Positions 47,677-58,429 of a stretch of 64,000 nucleotides of DNA are shown here, piece by piece (within the stretch, counting starts at the first letter, position 1; each line of letters opens with the position of its first letter). The DNA lies in assembly GCF_000321225.1 (NCBI RefSeq), contig NW_004450277.1:1576303-1640302 (forward strand), read 5' to 3'. Below the pieces are notes generated by a model. The model worked only from the letters and a program-made list of their open reading frames with translations. It was not told the DNA's origin and searched no databases. The position numbers and the translations under genes were made by a program. Origin of the DNA: Odobenus rosmarus divergens (taxonomy: Eukaryota; Chordata; Mammalia; Carnivora; Odobenidae).

Positions 47677-47729
47677 CCAATCAGCGAGCCCAGTCGGCAC
47701 AGAAGCGGGACGGCGAGGGCTCCCATTGG
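47677..47729. promoter_or_regulatory. Paired CCAAT boxes in the BCL2L1 CpG island
   Basis: aaccaatcagcg (CCAAT at 47677-47681) matches the NF-Y consensus. A second box lies in the opposite orientation, cccattggg (ATTGG at 47725-47729), 48 bp away. Such pairs are common in TATA-less promoters and often lie 50-100 bp from the start site. No TATA box is seen nearby. Confidence 0.6.
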
Positions 47730-48169
47730 GCGCAGCGCCTGCCACGCACAGGGGAGGCGGCGCTCTCACCTGCGAGCCCCGCGAGCCGTGGGGGGCCACA
47801 TCCCCCCTTCATCGGCCAGGTCGTTTCCAGACGCGAGGGCTCTTCGTGGCCAAGTTCCGCGCCGCGGACCCGGGCCGGCCTACCTGGCTGACGACTCGCG
47901 CTGTCTCTTCCGAACGAGCCGGCCTCAGTTTCCCCTGAGGAGACCGGGGGAACTTGCAAGCTCAGTCACTTCCGGTGCCGCGGCAGCGCGCGCGAGCCCG
48001 AGACGCAAAGGGAGTGCGCGCCTTGAGGACTGGCGTCAAGACCTGGGAGAGGTCGCCCCCTTGCGGCAGATCTGGGGAATCTGGAGACATACAAAAAATC
48101 AATGTTTATATTCATATTTCCATGAGTTCGTTCGTTTAGTCAGTTTCATCCATCTGCGAGGTTATATAT

Positions 48170-48370
48170 CTAAAAAGCGTCGTGTTGTAGCTAAGAACCT
48201 TGTGTCTTGGATTCCAACTCTGTTAGTTGTCAAGTTCTTCAACCGCTCCGTGCCTCAATTTCCTTAACTGTAAAATAGGTAAAAAAACCAATCAACCTCA
48301 TTGAGTTATTGTGAGAATTGGAAGAGTTGTTATTTATAAAATCTGTAGCACAGTGTATGGTCTGTAGTAT
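48170..48370 (+). mobile_element. MIR
   Basis: Sense: tcaatttccttaactgtaaa, gagttattgtgagaattgg. Confidence 0.75.
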
Positions 48371-48379
48371 GTGTTGCAT

Positions 48380-48746
48380 AGATTTATTCAACAAATGTTT
48401 ATTATTTGGGTTGCTGAAGATAGAAACAAGACAAGGCAGGGCCCCTGCTTTCATGGAGACAAACCCCTGAGCTGGAGAGAGACAGTAAACAACTAAGAAA
48501 ATACACAAACAAGGTAATTTCAAATAGTGACTAGTGCTATGAAAGAAGTGAATCAGGGTATTGTTATAGAGAGAGTGAAGGGAGGTACTTATTTAGACTG
48601 GCTGGTCAGGGATGTAAACCCTGCCCTGCCTGCGCAGTGAGTGAGAGAGAGGCATTTATTCAACAAATTGTTTATGTGGGGTGGCCAGGGATGGCCTCTT
48701 TGAAGAGATGACGCAGAACGCAAGACTTGAAATGCAAGAAAATGCT
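48380..48746 (-). mobile_element. L2, antisense (continues 48955-49160)
   Basis: tcaacaaatgtttattattt, gacagtaaacaactaagaa, gatggcctctttgaagaga, then gaacgtcctgaggcaggaag after a SINE. Confidence 0.85.
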
Positions 48747-48954
48747 GGGGCACCTGGGTGGCTCAGTCGTTAAGCGTCTGCCTTCAGCTCAGGTCATGAT
48801 CCCAGGGTCCTGGGATGGAGCCCTGCGTCGGGTTCCCAGCTCAGCGGGAAGCCTGCTTCTCCCTCTCCCGCGCCCCCTGCTTGTGTTCCTTCTCTCGCTG
48901 TGTCTCTCTCTGTCAAATAAATAAATAAAATCTAAAAAAAAAAAAAATATATAT
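48747..48954 (+). mobile_element. CAN-SINE in L2
   Basis: Sense, cagtcgttaagcgtctgcc subtype. Repeats aagaaaatgc on both sides. Confidence 0.93.
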
Positions 48955-49159
48955 AAGAAAATGCGGACCCATGGTAAGAACCTAGAGAACAGCAGCTTGG
49001 GAAGAGGGAACAGCTTGTGCAGAACGTCCTGAGGCAGGAAGATCTTGGAATGTTCCAGAAACTGAAGGAGAAGCAAGTTGACTGGAAGGTAGTGAGGAAG
49101 AGGAAATGTGGCATGGGAGGAGGTTGGAAAGTTGACCATGGAAGTGAGTTAGACTTGAT

Positions 49160-49842
49160 CCTAAACATTGAAAGGTGTTTTATGTTAATTTAATTGATTA
49201 AAAATAGGTGTACAGGAACACCGGATATTAAAAATATGCAAAGAGCATAGAATGAAAAAGTTAAGTCCTTTTCCCACCCCTGCTTTCCAATCCACGGGTC
49301 CCCCTACAACGATCATCACTTTCTTCTGAGGTCTTTCAGAGATGGTCACTGTAGTCACAGGCAAATTACTTGTACAGATTTTTTTACACAAATGATAGCT
49401 TGCTATAAACACTTCTACATCTTGCTCTTATGATTGAGCTCCACATTTTCGATCTGCCTCAGTTTTTAAAATTAATACACAGCTTTATAAAGACAAGCCA
49501 TAATTTACTTGCCTAATCTATTTGCGAACACTTAGTTTCCATTCCTTTCCTATTACAAATAGTGCTAGAACTTGTCCATTTGTTATTTTGCATACATGGG
49601 AGTTTATCTGTTAGGTAAATTCCTGGAAGTGGAATATCAGTAAATGAGTATATGAACTTGTTCTTGTTTTGTTTTAATGGATATTGGCAAAGTACTCTCC
49701 ATAGGTTGTACCAGTTTGCCCTCCCATCAATTAGAGTGCCTCTTTCCTTACATCCTGAACTGCAGTGTGTTATCAAACCTTATTTTCCTTGCCAATCAGA
49801 AAGATAAAAACCAACAGGCACTTTTATTTTTCATTTCTTTTT
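49160..49842 (-). mobile_element. L1, antisense (continues 50011-50550)
   Basis: Antisense decayed L1: attcctggaagtggaatatc, aaagtactctccataggttg, taccagtttgccctccca. Confidence 0.85.
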
Positions 49843-50010
49843 TTTATTAAAGATTGTATTTATTTATTTGACAGAGAGAGAGACAGCGAGAGAGGGAACA
49901 CAAGCAGGGGGAGTGGGAGAGGGAGAAGCAGGCTTCCTGCCAAGCAGGAGCCTGGGATCATGACCCTAGCGGGGAAGGCAGACACTTAACTGAGCCACCC
50001 AGGCACCCCT
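49843..50010 (-). mobile_element. CAN-SINE in L1
   Basis: Antisense, shortened. Repeats catttcttttt-like at about 49832 and 50011. Confidence 0.92.
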
Positions 50011-50564
50011 CATTTCTTTTTATTAAGAGAGAAGTTGAGCAATTTTTCGTATTTATGAGCCTTTTTTGGGGGGAGTTCTGGTGAATTCTGTTTACTTCAT
50101 TTGCCCTTTTTTCAGTTGGTCTTTCCATTGAGCTTTTCCTTGTTGATTTATAGGAATTTTTATCCTTTTTTTCTACACCTAAGATGTAAAGATTTTTCCA
50201 GTTTATTATTTGTTACCATGGACAAACTTTTATTTTGTATGTATCTCAATTTATCAGTCTTTTCCTTTGTGGTTTCCAGGTTCTATGTCATTCTTAGGAA
50301 AACCTCCAATTGAATATTAGAAAACAAATACTTTCTTCTAGTTTTTACATGGCTTCATATTTTACATTTCAATCTTGTGCCATCATAAAGTCACTTCGGT
50401 GTGAGGCAGGAATCCACAATTTTTTTCCAAATAATCACCTAGTTATCCCAATAATTTCATTTTTTCCCAACTCGTTTGAAATGTCTCTATTATCATAATC
50501 TTCATTCCCAAGTGTATTGGGGCCAATTTCTGAACTTTCTATTATGTTCCACGGAAGAGTTTTG

Positions 50565-50759
50565 TTTTGTTTTTTAAGATTTTATTTATTTATTTGACAG
50601 AGAGAGACAGAGCACAAGCAGGGGGAGTGGCAGAGGGAGAGGGAGAAGCAGGCTCCCCGCTGAGCAGGAAGCCTGATGTGGGACTCCATCCCAGGACCCT
50701 AGGATCATGACCTGAGTCGAAGGCAGAGGCTTAACCAACTGAGCCACCCAGATGCCCCC
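50565..50759 (-). mobile_element. CAN-SINE
   Basis: Antisense. Repeats cacggaagagttttg / catggaagagttttg. Confidence 0.94.
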
Positions 50760-51070
50760 CATGGAAGAGTTTTGAACTGGGGCAGGATGTGATCTGATTT
50801 GTGTGAGTCTGTGAAACCTCCAGTGTCACAATTATTTCAACGTGAAAATTATCATTATGGAAGTCTATGATGTGCTTTGGGGGCCCAGCAGAGGGCAGAT
50901 CAGCCCTGCCCAGAGACATGGGCTTTATTGAACTGGTCCTTAAAAGAATAGGATTTTGCCTGGAAGAGAAAGGAGGTAAGGGGCATTTTAGGTGGAGGGC
51001 GCTGCCTGAGCAAAGGCATGGAGATCTAATGTGAGTGTCCATGGTGTGATCTAGAAATAAATTGGGATGG
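50760..51070 (-). mobile_element. L2, antisense fragment
   Basis: ggggcaggatgtgatctgat, gagcaaaggcatggagatc. Weakly preserved. Confidence 0.55.
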
Positions 51071-51299
51071 CTTAGAGGGCAGTGGTGGTAGCAGAGACTG
51101 AACAAAAATGTGCATCTGCATGTGCAGGACACTGCATACACACCAGAAGAACCAGCCAGGCTTTCTGAAGGGAAAGGACATGAAGAAATTTATATTTTGG
51201 AGAGATGGATAGGGTCTTTTGGGAAGGGAATTTTGCAATATTTACCAAAAGCCTTAAACACAGGTCTGAAAAGATCATTGAGAAATGATCTTTGATTGG

Positions 51300-51698
51300 A
51301 ATTGAATTTAGGTGAAATGCATCCAAAGATTTATCTACAGAGATGTCTGTGCAAGGTTATTTATAACACAGGAAAGAAAATTAAGAAGGTCAATAAATAA
51401 GGTGACGGTTTACATGGGTTAAATTTCCACATTAAAATTGTAATTGAGTAACATTTAATGAAGTGGGAAAATGCTCAAAGCATAACACTTAAAAAAATAA
51501 ACTGCAAAACTATACTGAGGATTATGATTTATAAAAAATGTACATTAGACACAAAATATAGTAGAAGGAATTCTGCCAGAATGCAAAAAGGGAGTTACTG
51601 CTGGGTACTCAAATTATGGGTGATTTTCTTTTCTTTTTTATACTTTACTGTGTTATCTAACATGACTTTTGTTTTAATTGGAAAACACTGTTTTAAAA
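51300..51698 (+). mobile_element. L1 remnant (continues 51884-52388, 52730-52985)
   Basis: Sense: tgcaaggttatttataacac, caacctcactagttatcaag, gagatgccatttcacaccc, gacccagcaattctattc. Confidence 0.8.
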
Positions 51699-51883
51699 TT
51701 TTTTTTTAAAGATTGTATTTATCTATTTGAGAGAGAGAGAGAGCACAAGTAGGGGATACGGAGAGGGAGAAGCAGGCTTCCTACTGAGCAGGGAGCCCAA
51801 CATGGGGCTCGAAACTAGGACCCTGGGATCACAACCTGAGCCAAAGGCAGATACTTAACCGACTGAGCCACCCAGGCACCCCA
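51699..51883 (-). mobile_element. CAN-SINE in L1
   Basis: Antisense. Repeats gaaaacactgttttaaaa / gaaaacattgttttaaaa. Confidence 0.94.
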
Positions 51884-52388
51884 GAAAACATTGTTTTAAA
51901 AACATGTTTGCTGAGATTTAGATGATGAGGAAATGCTTGTGGTGTAATGTTAAGTGAAAATAAAAGTATACAAAATTAGTTGTGTGACACAATCTCAACT
52001 CTAAATACCATGCATAGGAAAAAGGCTAGAAATCAATATGATAAAGACAAAACAAAAGTGGAGAAAATCCTTGCATAGATGCTACAGAGAAACAGAAACA
52101 GAGTGGTCAATAAATCTGAAAAGATGCCCAACCTCACTAGTTATCAAGGAAAATGAAAACTAAAACCTCAGTGAGATGCCATTTCACACCCACCAGACTG
52201 GGAAAAATGGGAAAATCTGATAAAATCAAGTGTGGTTCAAGAATATGGAATAACTTTGGGAAAAAAATATATTGTTACCTAGTAGAATTGATGATGCCAA
52301 CAACCTATGACCCAGCAATTCTATTCTTTGATACATGCTCTAAAATAACTCTTGCACATGTGCAGGTATAAGAATGTTTATAGCAGCA

Positions 52389-52523
52389 GGGGTGCCTGGC
52401 TGACTCAGCTGGAGGAGCATGCAACTCATGATCTCGGGGTGGTGAGTTCTAGCCCAACATTGGGTGTGTAGAGATTACTACTAAAAAAAAAAAAAAAAAG
52501 TAAACTTAAATAAACTTAAAAAA
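52389..52523 (+). mobile_element. Short-type CAN-SINE in L1
   Basis: Sense, long A-run inside. Perfect repeats aatgtttatagcagca at 52373-52388 and 52524-52539. Confidence 0.93.
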
Positions 52524-52546
52524 AATGTTTATAGCAGCACTATTTG

Positions 52547-52729
52547 TTTTTTTTTTAAGATTTTTTTTTTATTTGTCAGAGAGAGCACAAGCAGGGGGAG
52601 CAGAGGGAGAGGGAGAAGCAGGCTCCCTCCTGAGCAAGGAGCCTGATGCAGGACTCAATCCCAGGACCCCGGGATCATGACCTGAACTACAGACAGATAC
52701 TTAACCCATTGAGCCACCCGGGTGTCCCA
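52547..52729 (-). mobile_element. CAN-SINE in L1
   Basis: Antisense, placed 8 bp after the short SINE's right repeat. Its own repeats, atagcagcactatttg / atagcagcactacttg, overlap that repeat. Confidence 0.93.
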
Positions 52730-52985
52730 ATAGCAGCACTACTTGTAATAGCAAAAATTTGGAAACTACTCATAGGTCCATTATAGCAAAACATTTAAAC
52801 AAATAGTAGTATATTTATACTTAGTAATATGATGCAGTGAGAAAATAAGTGGATTTAGTTACATGCAACATAAAAGAATCTTAGAAACATGTTGCATGAA
52901 AAAATTGTAAGAGAATAGTGAAGTATGATTCCATTTATATGTAGTGTGAAAACAGGAAAAACTCATCTACATACTGTGTAGAGTT

Positions 52986-53457
52986 TGTGGTAGCCAGCCG
53001 CATCCAAGATGGCCCCCAAAGATCCCTCCCTCTTGGTATTCACACCCTTGTATGGTCCCCTCCCACAATATACCAGAGTTGTTCTATGTTACTGATGGCA
53101 AATGGCAGGGATGATGGTATGTCACTTTCAAGACTAGGTTATCTCTTTCTCTCATCAATCATTCTGGGGGTAGCCACCTGCCATGTTATGAGCAGCCCTA
53201 CAGAGAGGCCCATGTGTGGTGAGGAACTAAATGAAACCTCCTGCCAATAGTCATGTGAAGATCCCCCTGCCCCAGCCAAGCCTCCAGATGATTATAGCCA
53301 ACAGCTTGACTACAACCTTATCTGTGACCCAGAGCCAGAACCACTGTTATTAACCACTGAATTTCTGACCCTCAGAAACTGTATAAAATAATATATATTT
53401 GTAATTTTAAGCTAAGTTTGGGGATAATCTGTTTTGTAGCAATAGATAACCAATACA
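52986..53457 (+). mobile_element. MaLR-like solo LTR
   Basis: Starts tgtggtagccagccgcatcc and ends gataaccaatacag, with gccacctgccatgttatga and ttttaagctaagtttgggg, wording I associate with ERVL-MaLR/MLT1-type LTRs. No internal retroviral sequence is present. Confidence 0.6.
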
Positions 53458-53488
53458 GGGATATATACCTATGTGGTAAAATTATAAA

Positions 53489-53518
53489 GAAATAAATAAA
53501 ATCTTTAAAAAAAAAAAC
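53489..53518 (+). repeat. Orphan SINE-like tail
   Basis: aataaataaaatctttaaaa followed by an A-run resembles a CAN-SINE 3' end with no head. May be a deletion remnant or chance. Confidence 0.4.
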
Positions 53519-53681
53519 AAAATTCAAGATAGCCATTGCACATTAACGGGGGTGGGTTCAGGATGAATCGGGGAAACAAATAAAATTGAGAGTTTGAAAG
53601 ATAATGGAAATGTTCTTATTAAATTGAATTGTACACATGTATACAGAATTTTTGCCTCCCTTTCTTTCTCTCTTTCTTACT

Positions 53682-53872
53682 TTTTAAAGATTTTATTTAT
53701 TTATTTGACAGAGAGAGACAGCGAGAGAGGGAACACAAGCAGGGGGAGTAGAAGAGGGAGAAGCAGGCTTCCTGCAGAGCAGGGAGCCCAATGCAGAGCT
53801 CGATCCCAGGACCCTGGGATCATGACCTGAGCCAAAGGCAGATGCTTAACGACTGAGCCACCCAGGCGCCTC
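53682..53872 (-). mobile_element. CAN-SINE
   Basis: Antisense, ends caggcgcctc. Flanking repeats not clear. Confidence 0.93.
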
Positions 53873-54309
53873 ATTCTTTATACAACCATACGTTTTACAT
53901 ACATATATTTGTATTTGTATCTACTGAATATCTAATACATTTTAAAAAGACTGGAAGGAAATATACTAAAATGCTAATAGTGGAGATGTTGCTTCTTCTA
54001 AAGTCTATGTAATAGTTATTTTTTGTTTCTTCTTTATTATTTCCTATATTTTCTAAGTATTATAAATAAGAAAGTATTACTTTTAAAGTGAGAAATTAAA
54101 AATATATAAACATATATATAAAAATACCTAAATGTGTACATGTATGAATATAGATATATGAGGGTTTGTATTTTTATGCAAAAATCTCTGAAAGATACAT
54201 AATCATCTTTTAACACTAATTTTTTTTAACCGAGGGAGAGGGATTGGCAATGGGGTGTGGCAGGAGGTATAGGGCTTTTTCACTTTTTACTTCATATATG
54301 TTTATGAAC

Positions 54310-54505
54310 CCAAATGGACCTGGCTGCAAATCTTAACTCTGCTATGTGATCTTGGGCAGTTCATGTCACCTCTCTAGAGCCTCAGTTTTTTCCATCTGGA
54401 AATTGGAAATAATTGCACCTACCTGGCAAAGGTGTTGCAAAGATTAAGTCATGAATGTACAGCACCTAACATACCCTCCATTCTGTCATAGGCATGTATT
54501 ATTTT
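54310..54505 (+). mobile_element. MIR
   Basis: Sense: tgatcttgggcagttcatg, gcctcagttttttccatctg. Confidence 0.8.
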
Positions 54506-54684
54506 TGTAATTTTAAAACATATTTTAATATAAAAGATCTCAAATATTAAAGTACCTTGCTGATGTCCCAAGCCAGTGCCCACTGCAAATGCTGAGGATG
54601 GGATTTCAAGAGATTCTCTTTCCTACTCCCAAAAGACAAAGGCCCCACTTGGGCCTGGCTAGCACTGATTTTACATGAGCTTAA

Positions 54685-55010
54685 AAGAAACCCCTGCATC
54701 ATCACTCACTCTCCATCCTCCCACCCAGGCCCTAGCAAAAATTAATCTACTTTCTGTCTCTATGGATTTGCCTCTTCCAGAAATTTCTTATAAATGGAAT
54801 TATACAATATTTGTCACTTCCAGTCTGGCTTCTTTTATTTGTATAATGTTTCAGGTTCATTTATGTTATAGTATGTATCAGTACTTAATTCACTTTACTA
54901 AAATATACTATTCCATTGCATGGATTTACCACCTTTTATGGATGCATTTATCAGCTGGTGGACACTCAGGTTGTTTCCTGTGGTCTTTCATTCTTAATCA
55001 GGTTGCTAAG
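54685..55010 (-). mobile_element. L1, antisense
   Basis: tctatggatttgcctcttcc, catggatttaccacctttta, ggtggacactcaggttgttt. The 187-codon open frame at 54675-55238 starts in it and is not a gene. Confidence 0.85.
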
Positions 55011-55724
55011 GTCTCTGTAATCCTTCCCCCAAAAGAACTCCACATCAGCTGTGAAGAAAGAGACCAGGAAACACCTGCAGATTTCCCTTTGCTTGGCTGG
55101 ATGGGAACTACGGAAGACAGAGTGGTGCTCCCTTCTCCAGGGATCCTTTTGATGGCTGTCACCAATGGCTCACACTTGCAACCTTCTCCAGGGGGGTGTT
55201 CTTGGGTGATTGCAGCCACCCTGCCTGGAGGTGTCTAAGAATTAGTTGCCACCCAGAGCCAATGGGTGGCTGGTGTCCATTCTCCATGAAGTAGGAGGCC
55301 TCCACGGAGCTGGAAGGCAAGTACAGATTTTTGGCCTGGTGGCCACTGGTTTAGATGGCGGAGGGACTGACAGACACAGAGTGAAGGAGCAGATATGGAA
55401 GGGGCAAGGATAGAAGTTGGTTCTTTCTTTCTCTCTCGCTTAAAAAAATAAGAGTTTGAAGAGCCTGAATAACTTTCTGATCCACTGGCTCCTTCTCTTC
55501 TCTCCTTTGCAGATTCCTCTCCCCTACCAGATTTCCACTATAAAAAACAATAAATTCAAATCACACAAATAATACATGGCTACATTCTTTTCTAAAACCA
55601 AGATAAAACTCACATTATCTGTCCTTTCTGTCCACAATCCAGTTTAGTTCCTCTGAAGTTCCCACACTTGTCAGTTTGTTGTAAATTTTCCATACCTTCT
55701 GTCATATATATATATATCTGTTTA

Positions 55725-55990
55725 GGAGAGGCAATGTAGGGCAGTGGTTAAGGGTTTGGCCTCTGGAGCTGGACTTCCTGTGTTCAAATTCTGGCCCTGT
55801 CACATACAAACTGTGTGACCTTTGAGAAGTTGCCTACCCTCTCTGAGCCATAATTTCCTTAATCTATTAAGTGGAAATGATGACGTGACCTCACAGAGTT
55901 ATTTTTAGGATAAAATAAGTTATTATATGTAAAGCACTTCAAACCATGCTTGGTATACGGTAAGTGCCAGATAAGTGCTAGCTGACACTA
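55725..55990 (+). mobile_element. MIR, nearly full length
   Basis: Sense: gggcagtggttaagggtttg, ctctggagctggacttcctg, aaagcacttcaaaccatgc. Confidence 0.85.
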
Positions 55991-56054
55991 TTTATACACA
56001 CCCACAAGAAAAGTGGAGTGTTGTTTTGCATATTTTTAAAAAACATAATGGTTT

Positions 56055-56167
56055 TGGGGGTGCCTGGCTGGCTCAGTCTGTGGAGCATGCAACTCTTGAT
56101 CTCGGGGTTATAAGTTCGAGCTTCACAATGGGGATAGAGTTTACCTAAAATAAATTAAGTTAAATTT
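56055..56167 (+). mobile_element. Short-type CAN-SINE
   Basis: Sense, complete head: gtgcctggctggctcag, gcatgcaactcttgatctcg. Perfect repeats aaaaaacataatggttt on both sides. Confidence 0.94.
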
Positions 56168-56184
56168 AAAAAAACATAATGGTT

Positions 56185-56395
56185 TCATAATGAATTTATA
56201 TCAATCAGCAGCTTGTTTTCTAACCAAAACCGTGTCTCAAAAATACTGCCCCATCAGTCCAGATCAGTTGAACTTTTTTGAACTGAACTGATGCTTAGTA
56301 TTCCATTCTATAGACAGTTTATTAAAATACCCTCCTACTTATGGACATTTAGGTGGTTTCCAATTTCTCACAACTACAATGCAACAGCCTACTAA
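56185..56395 (-). mobile_element. L1, antisense scrap
   Basis: cttatggacatttaggtggt, tttccaatttctcacaact. Confidence 0.7.
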
Positions 56396-56399
56396 TTGA

Positions 56400-56787
56400 T
56401 TTCCCTTTTTCCATTCCTGTTCTCCTTCCCTCTGTTTCCAGCACAGCAGCCAGAATTATCCCATTAAAAGCAGAGAGCTAATCAATGCTCAAAACCCTCC
56501 CAGGCCTCCCACATCATTCAGAGTAAAAATCAAAGTCCTCACTATGGCCCAGTTGGTCTGCCAGAATATCTCCTGACATTCTCCTCCTTGTCCAGTTGAT
56601 TCAGCCACTGACTTGCTAGCTATTTCTAAAACATGCCTGCTATGCTCCTATCTTTACCCTTGTGGCTCCCACTGCCTGGAACACTCTTCCTTCAGCTACC
56701 TATATGGCTCACTCTTCACCTTCTGGTGGTCTTTGTCCAAACGTCTCTGAACTACTCTACTTAAAATTACAAACACCCTTCCCATGG
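56400..56787 (+). mobile_element. L2 3' end (continues 57321-57480)
   Basis: Sense: cccactgcctggaacactc, then, past the 533-bp duplication, gttcccaaggacagagattt and catggtaggtgctcagttta. Confidence 0.88.
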
Positions 56788-57320
56788 ATAAGGCCAAAAC
56801 AGTGATGGCTGAAATTGTAGGTAGAGTGGACGAGATGTGTCTGTGCTTCCTTTCAGCTCTAAAAGGCTGCTTTGGTGATTTCAGACCGCGCAGTCATCCA
56901 TTCATGAAGAATGGGAACTTGAGACTCAGCCTAGAATGTAATCAATGCAGAAGGAATGACAGGAGATGAATCCCTTGGGTCAGGCTTACCCCTTGGAACG
57001 ACTTGGGAAGTTCCTGCACACATCCTGGCCTGCAGGCACTGCCTCATTCACTCGCTCACCCACTGGGCACCTTCTGCCTAGTAGGCCCTGGACACGGCAC
57101 GGCTCTGATGCCCCTGCTCTCTATCTTTACCTCCACCCCCCCCTCCCCCGGGCCTGGCTCCTCTGCGGCCCTGCAGGTCCCTAGTGGTTGGGTGATGTGT
57201 CTGCTGAAAGTGGGTGGCCAGTGTAGTCAGACCCTGCCCTTCCTTTGTCTCTGTCCAGCCCCTGCCTTCCTCCTCTCATTGCCATCCACCCCTCGGGGCC
57301 TGGAGAGCAAATGGCTTTGC
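56788..57320 (+). repeat. Inverted duplication, copy B (inside an L2)
   Basis: Near-identical to copy A in inverted orientation, about 44 kb away. It begins at ataaggcc and ends at ggctttgc. The sequence before it (to 56787) and after it (from 57321) reads as one L2 3' end interrupted by this block, so this is the derived copy. It differs from copy A by a CT insertion near 56842, a CA deletion near 57230 and a longer C-run near 57145. Confidence 0.9.
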
Positions 57321-57484
57321 ATTTACCACCTCCTAATACCCTATATTTATTTACCTTGTTTAGAGTCTGTCTTCTCCGGTAGAATGCCAGGTTCCCAAGG
57401 ACAGAGATTTTGTCTGTCTTTTCATGATTCTACCCCCACATTTAGTACAGTGACTGACACATGGTAGGTGCTCAGTTTATGCTG

Positions 57485-57663
57485 TGGTGACTGTGCCTCT
57501 CTGTGCCTCTATGTGAAAGTAGATGAGTGTGTCTTTTGGAACTAAACCTAGAAATAGCAGTCCTAGGTCACAGGGCATACATGTTTGACATTTTAATAGA
57601 TGTTGCTAACTTGCCCTCTAAAGCAGCCAAACCCATTCATTCCCTACCTTGCAAATCCTTGAT
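57485..57663 (-). mobile_element. L1, antisense (continues 57905-58231, 58447-58800)
   Basis: Antisense decayed L1: ggtcacagggcatacatgtt, attcttttcttactgattc-like, caacctggcaagttcaaaga, attggaattgccttgaactc. Confidence 0.8.
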
Positions 57664-57678
57664 ACCATTGAACTTTTA

Positions 57679-57889
57679 TTTTTTTATTTTTTTTTTTTAA
57701 AGATTTTTTATTTATTTATTTGAGAGAGAGAGCGAATGAGAGATAGAAAGCACGAGAGGGAAGAGGGTCAGAGGGAGAAGCAGACTCCCTGCTGAGCAGG
57801 GAGCCCGATGTGGGACTCGATCCCAGGACTCCAGGATCATGACCTGAGCCGAAGGCAGTCGCTTAACCAACTGAGCCACCCAGGCGCCC
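57679..57889 (-). mobile_element. CAN-SINE in L1
   Basis: Antisense, gcgactgcc subtype. Perfect repeats accattgaactttta at 57664-57678 and 57890-57904. Confidence 0.95.
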
Positions 57890-58248
57890 ACCATTGAACT
57901 TTTAATTTTTAAACAATATGATAGGTGAAAATGGTACCTTCTTGTTTAAATTTAAATCTAATTTAAATTTCAGTATTGCTAGTTGAGGCCAACTACCTTT
58001 GCATGTCTTTTTTTTTTAATTTGAATATCTAATTGGCTTTATTAAGTGATTCCTGAATTGGGCAGCATCCCATCTAGCAAGTAGAGGGGAGTCCCCATTT
58101 GCATTATCTTTAATGGCCAATTTGTTTCTTCTTCTAAGAATTGCCCATTTCCCTCATTTTTTTCCTATTGAGTTTTTGTCCTTTTCTTACTGATTCATAG
58201 ACTTTTTTATTTATACAATTAACTATACTTTAAAAATTACGATAATTT

Positions 58249-58429
58249 GGGCGCCTGGGTGGCTCAGATGGTTAAGCGTCTGCCTTCGGCTCAGGTCATG
58301 ATCCCAGGGTCCTGGAATCGAGTCCCGCGTCGGGCTCCCTGCTAGGCGGGGAGCCTGCTTCTCCCTCTGCCTCTGCCTCTCTCTCTCTCTCTGACTCTCA
58401 TGAATAAATAGAAAAAAACATAAAAAAAT
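58249..58429 (+). mobile_element. CAN-SINE, tcatgaataa-tail subtype
   Basis: Sense. Perfect 17-bp repeats aaaaattacgataattt at 58232-58248 and 58430-58446. Confidence 0.96.

Larger units (their letters stand above)
46330..47770 (-). other. BCL2L1: BCL2L1 intron 1 / first-exon region
   Basis: Between the acceptor at 46330 and the CpG-rich upstream region. A plausible first-exon donor on the minus strand is CAG|GTGAGA at 47770/47769; another, CAG|GTAGGC, lies at about 47882. I cannot tell which is used, nor where transcription starts. The segment 46330-46700 is ordinary sequence with an A-run at about 46360. A (TTG)n run of about seven units lies at 47027-47047. Confidence 0.45.
46710..48060. 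promoter_or_regulatory. BCL2L1: CpG island at the BCL2L1 5' end
   Basis: Very GC- and CpG-rich sequence (many CG steps, cgccgg, gcgcgcgcgag) with no SINE or L1 insertion, sharply different from the AT-rich flanks. It lies immediately upstream of the BCL2L1 coding exon, as expected for the gene's main promoter region. Contains two CCAAT boxes, an RFX-type X-box and an ETS-type cttccgg at about 47970. Open frames of up to about 200 codons here are expected from the base composition and are not genes. Confidence 0.85.

Noticed and set aside
47109..47726. 205-codon frame on the minus strand in the CpG island
   Set aside because: High GC content leaves few stop codons. Arg/Pro/Gly-rich, no domain, lies across promoter motifs.
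52986..53457. Endogenous retrovirus with coding capacity
   Set aside because: Only a solo LTR-like unit is present, with no internal region.
54675..55238. 187-codon frame, plus strand
   Set aside because: The first half is antisense L1; the second half has no known domain.
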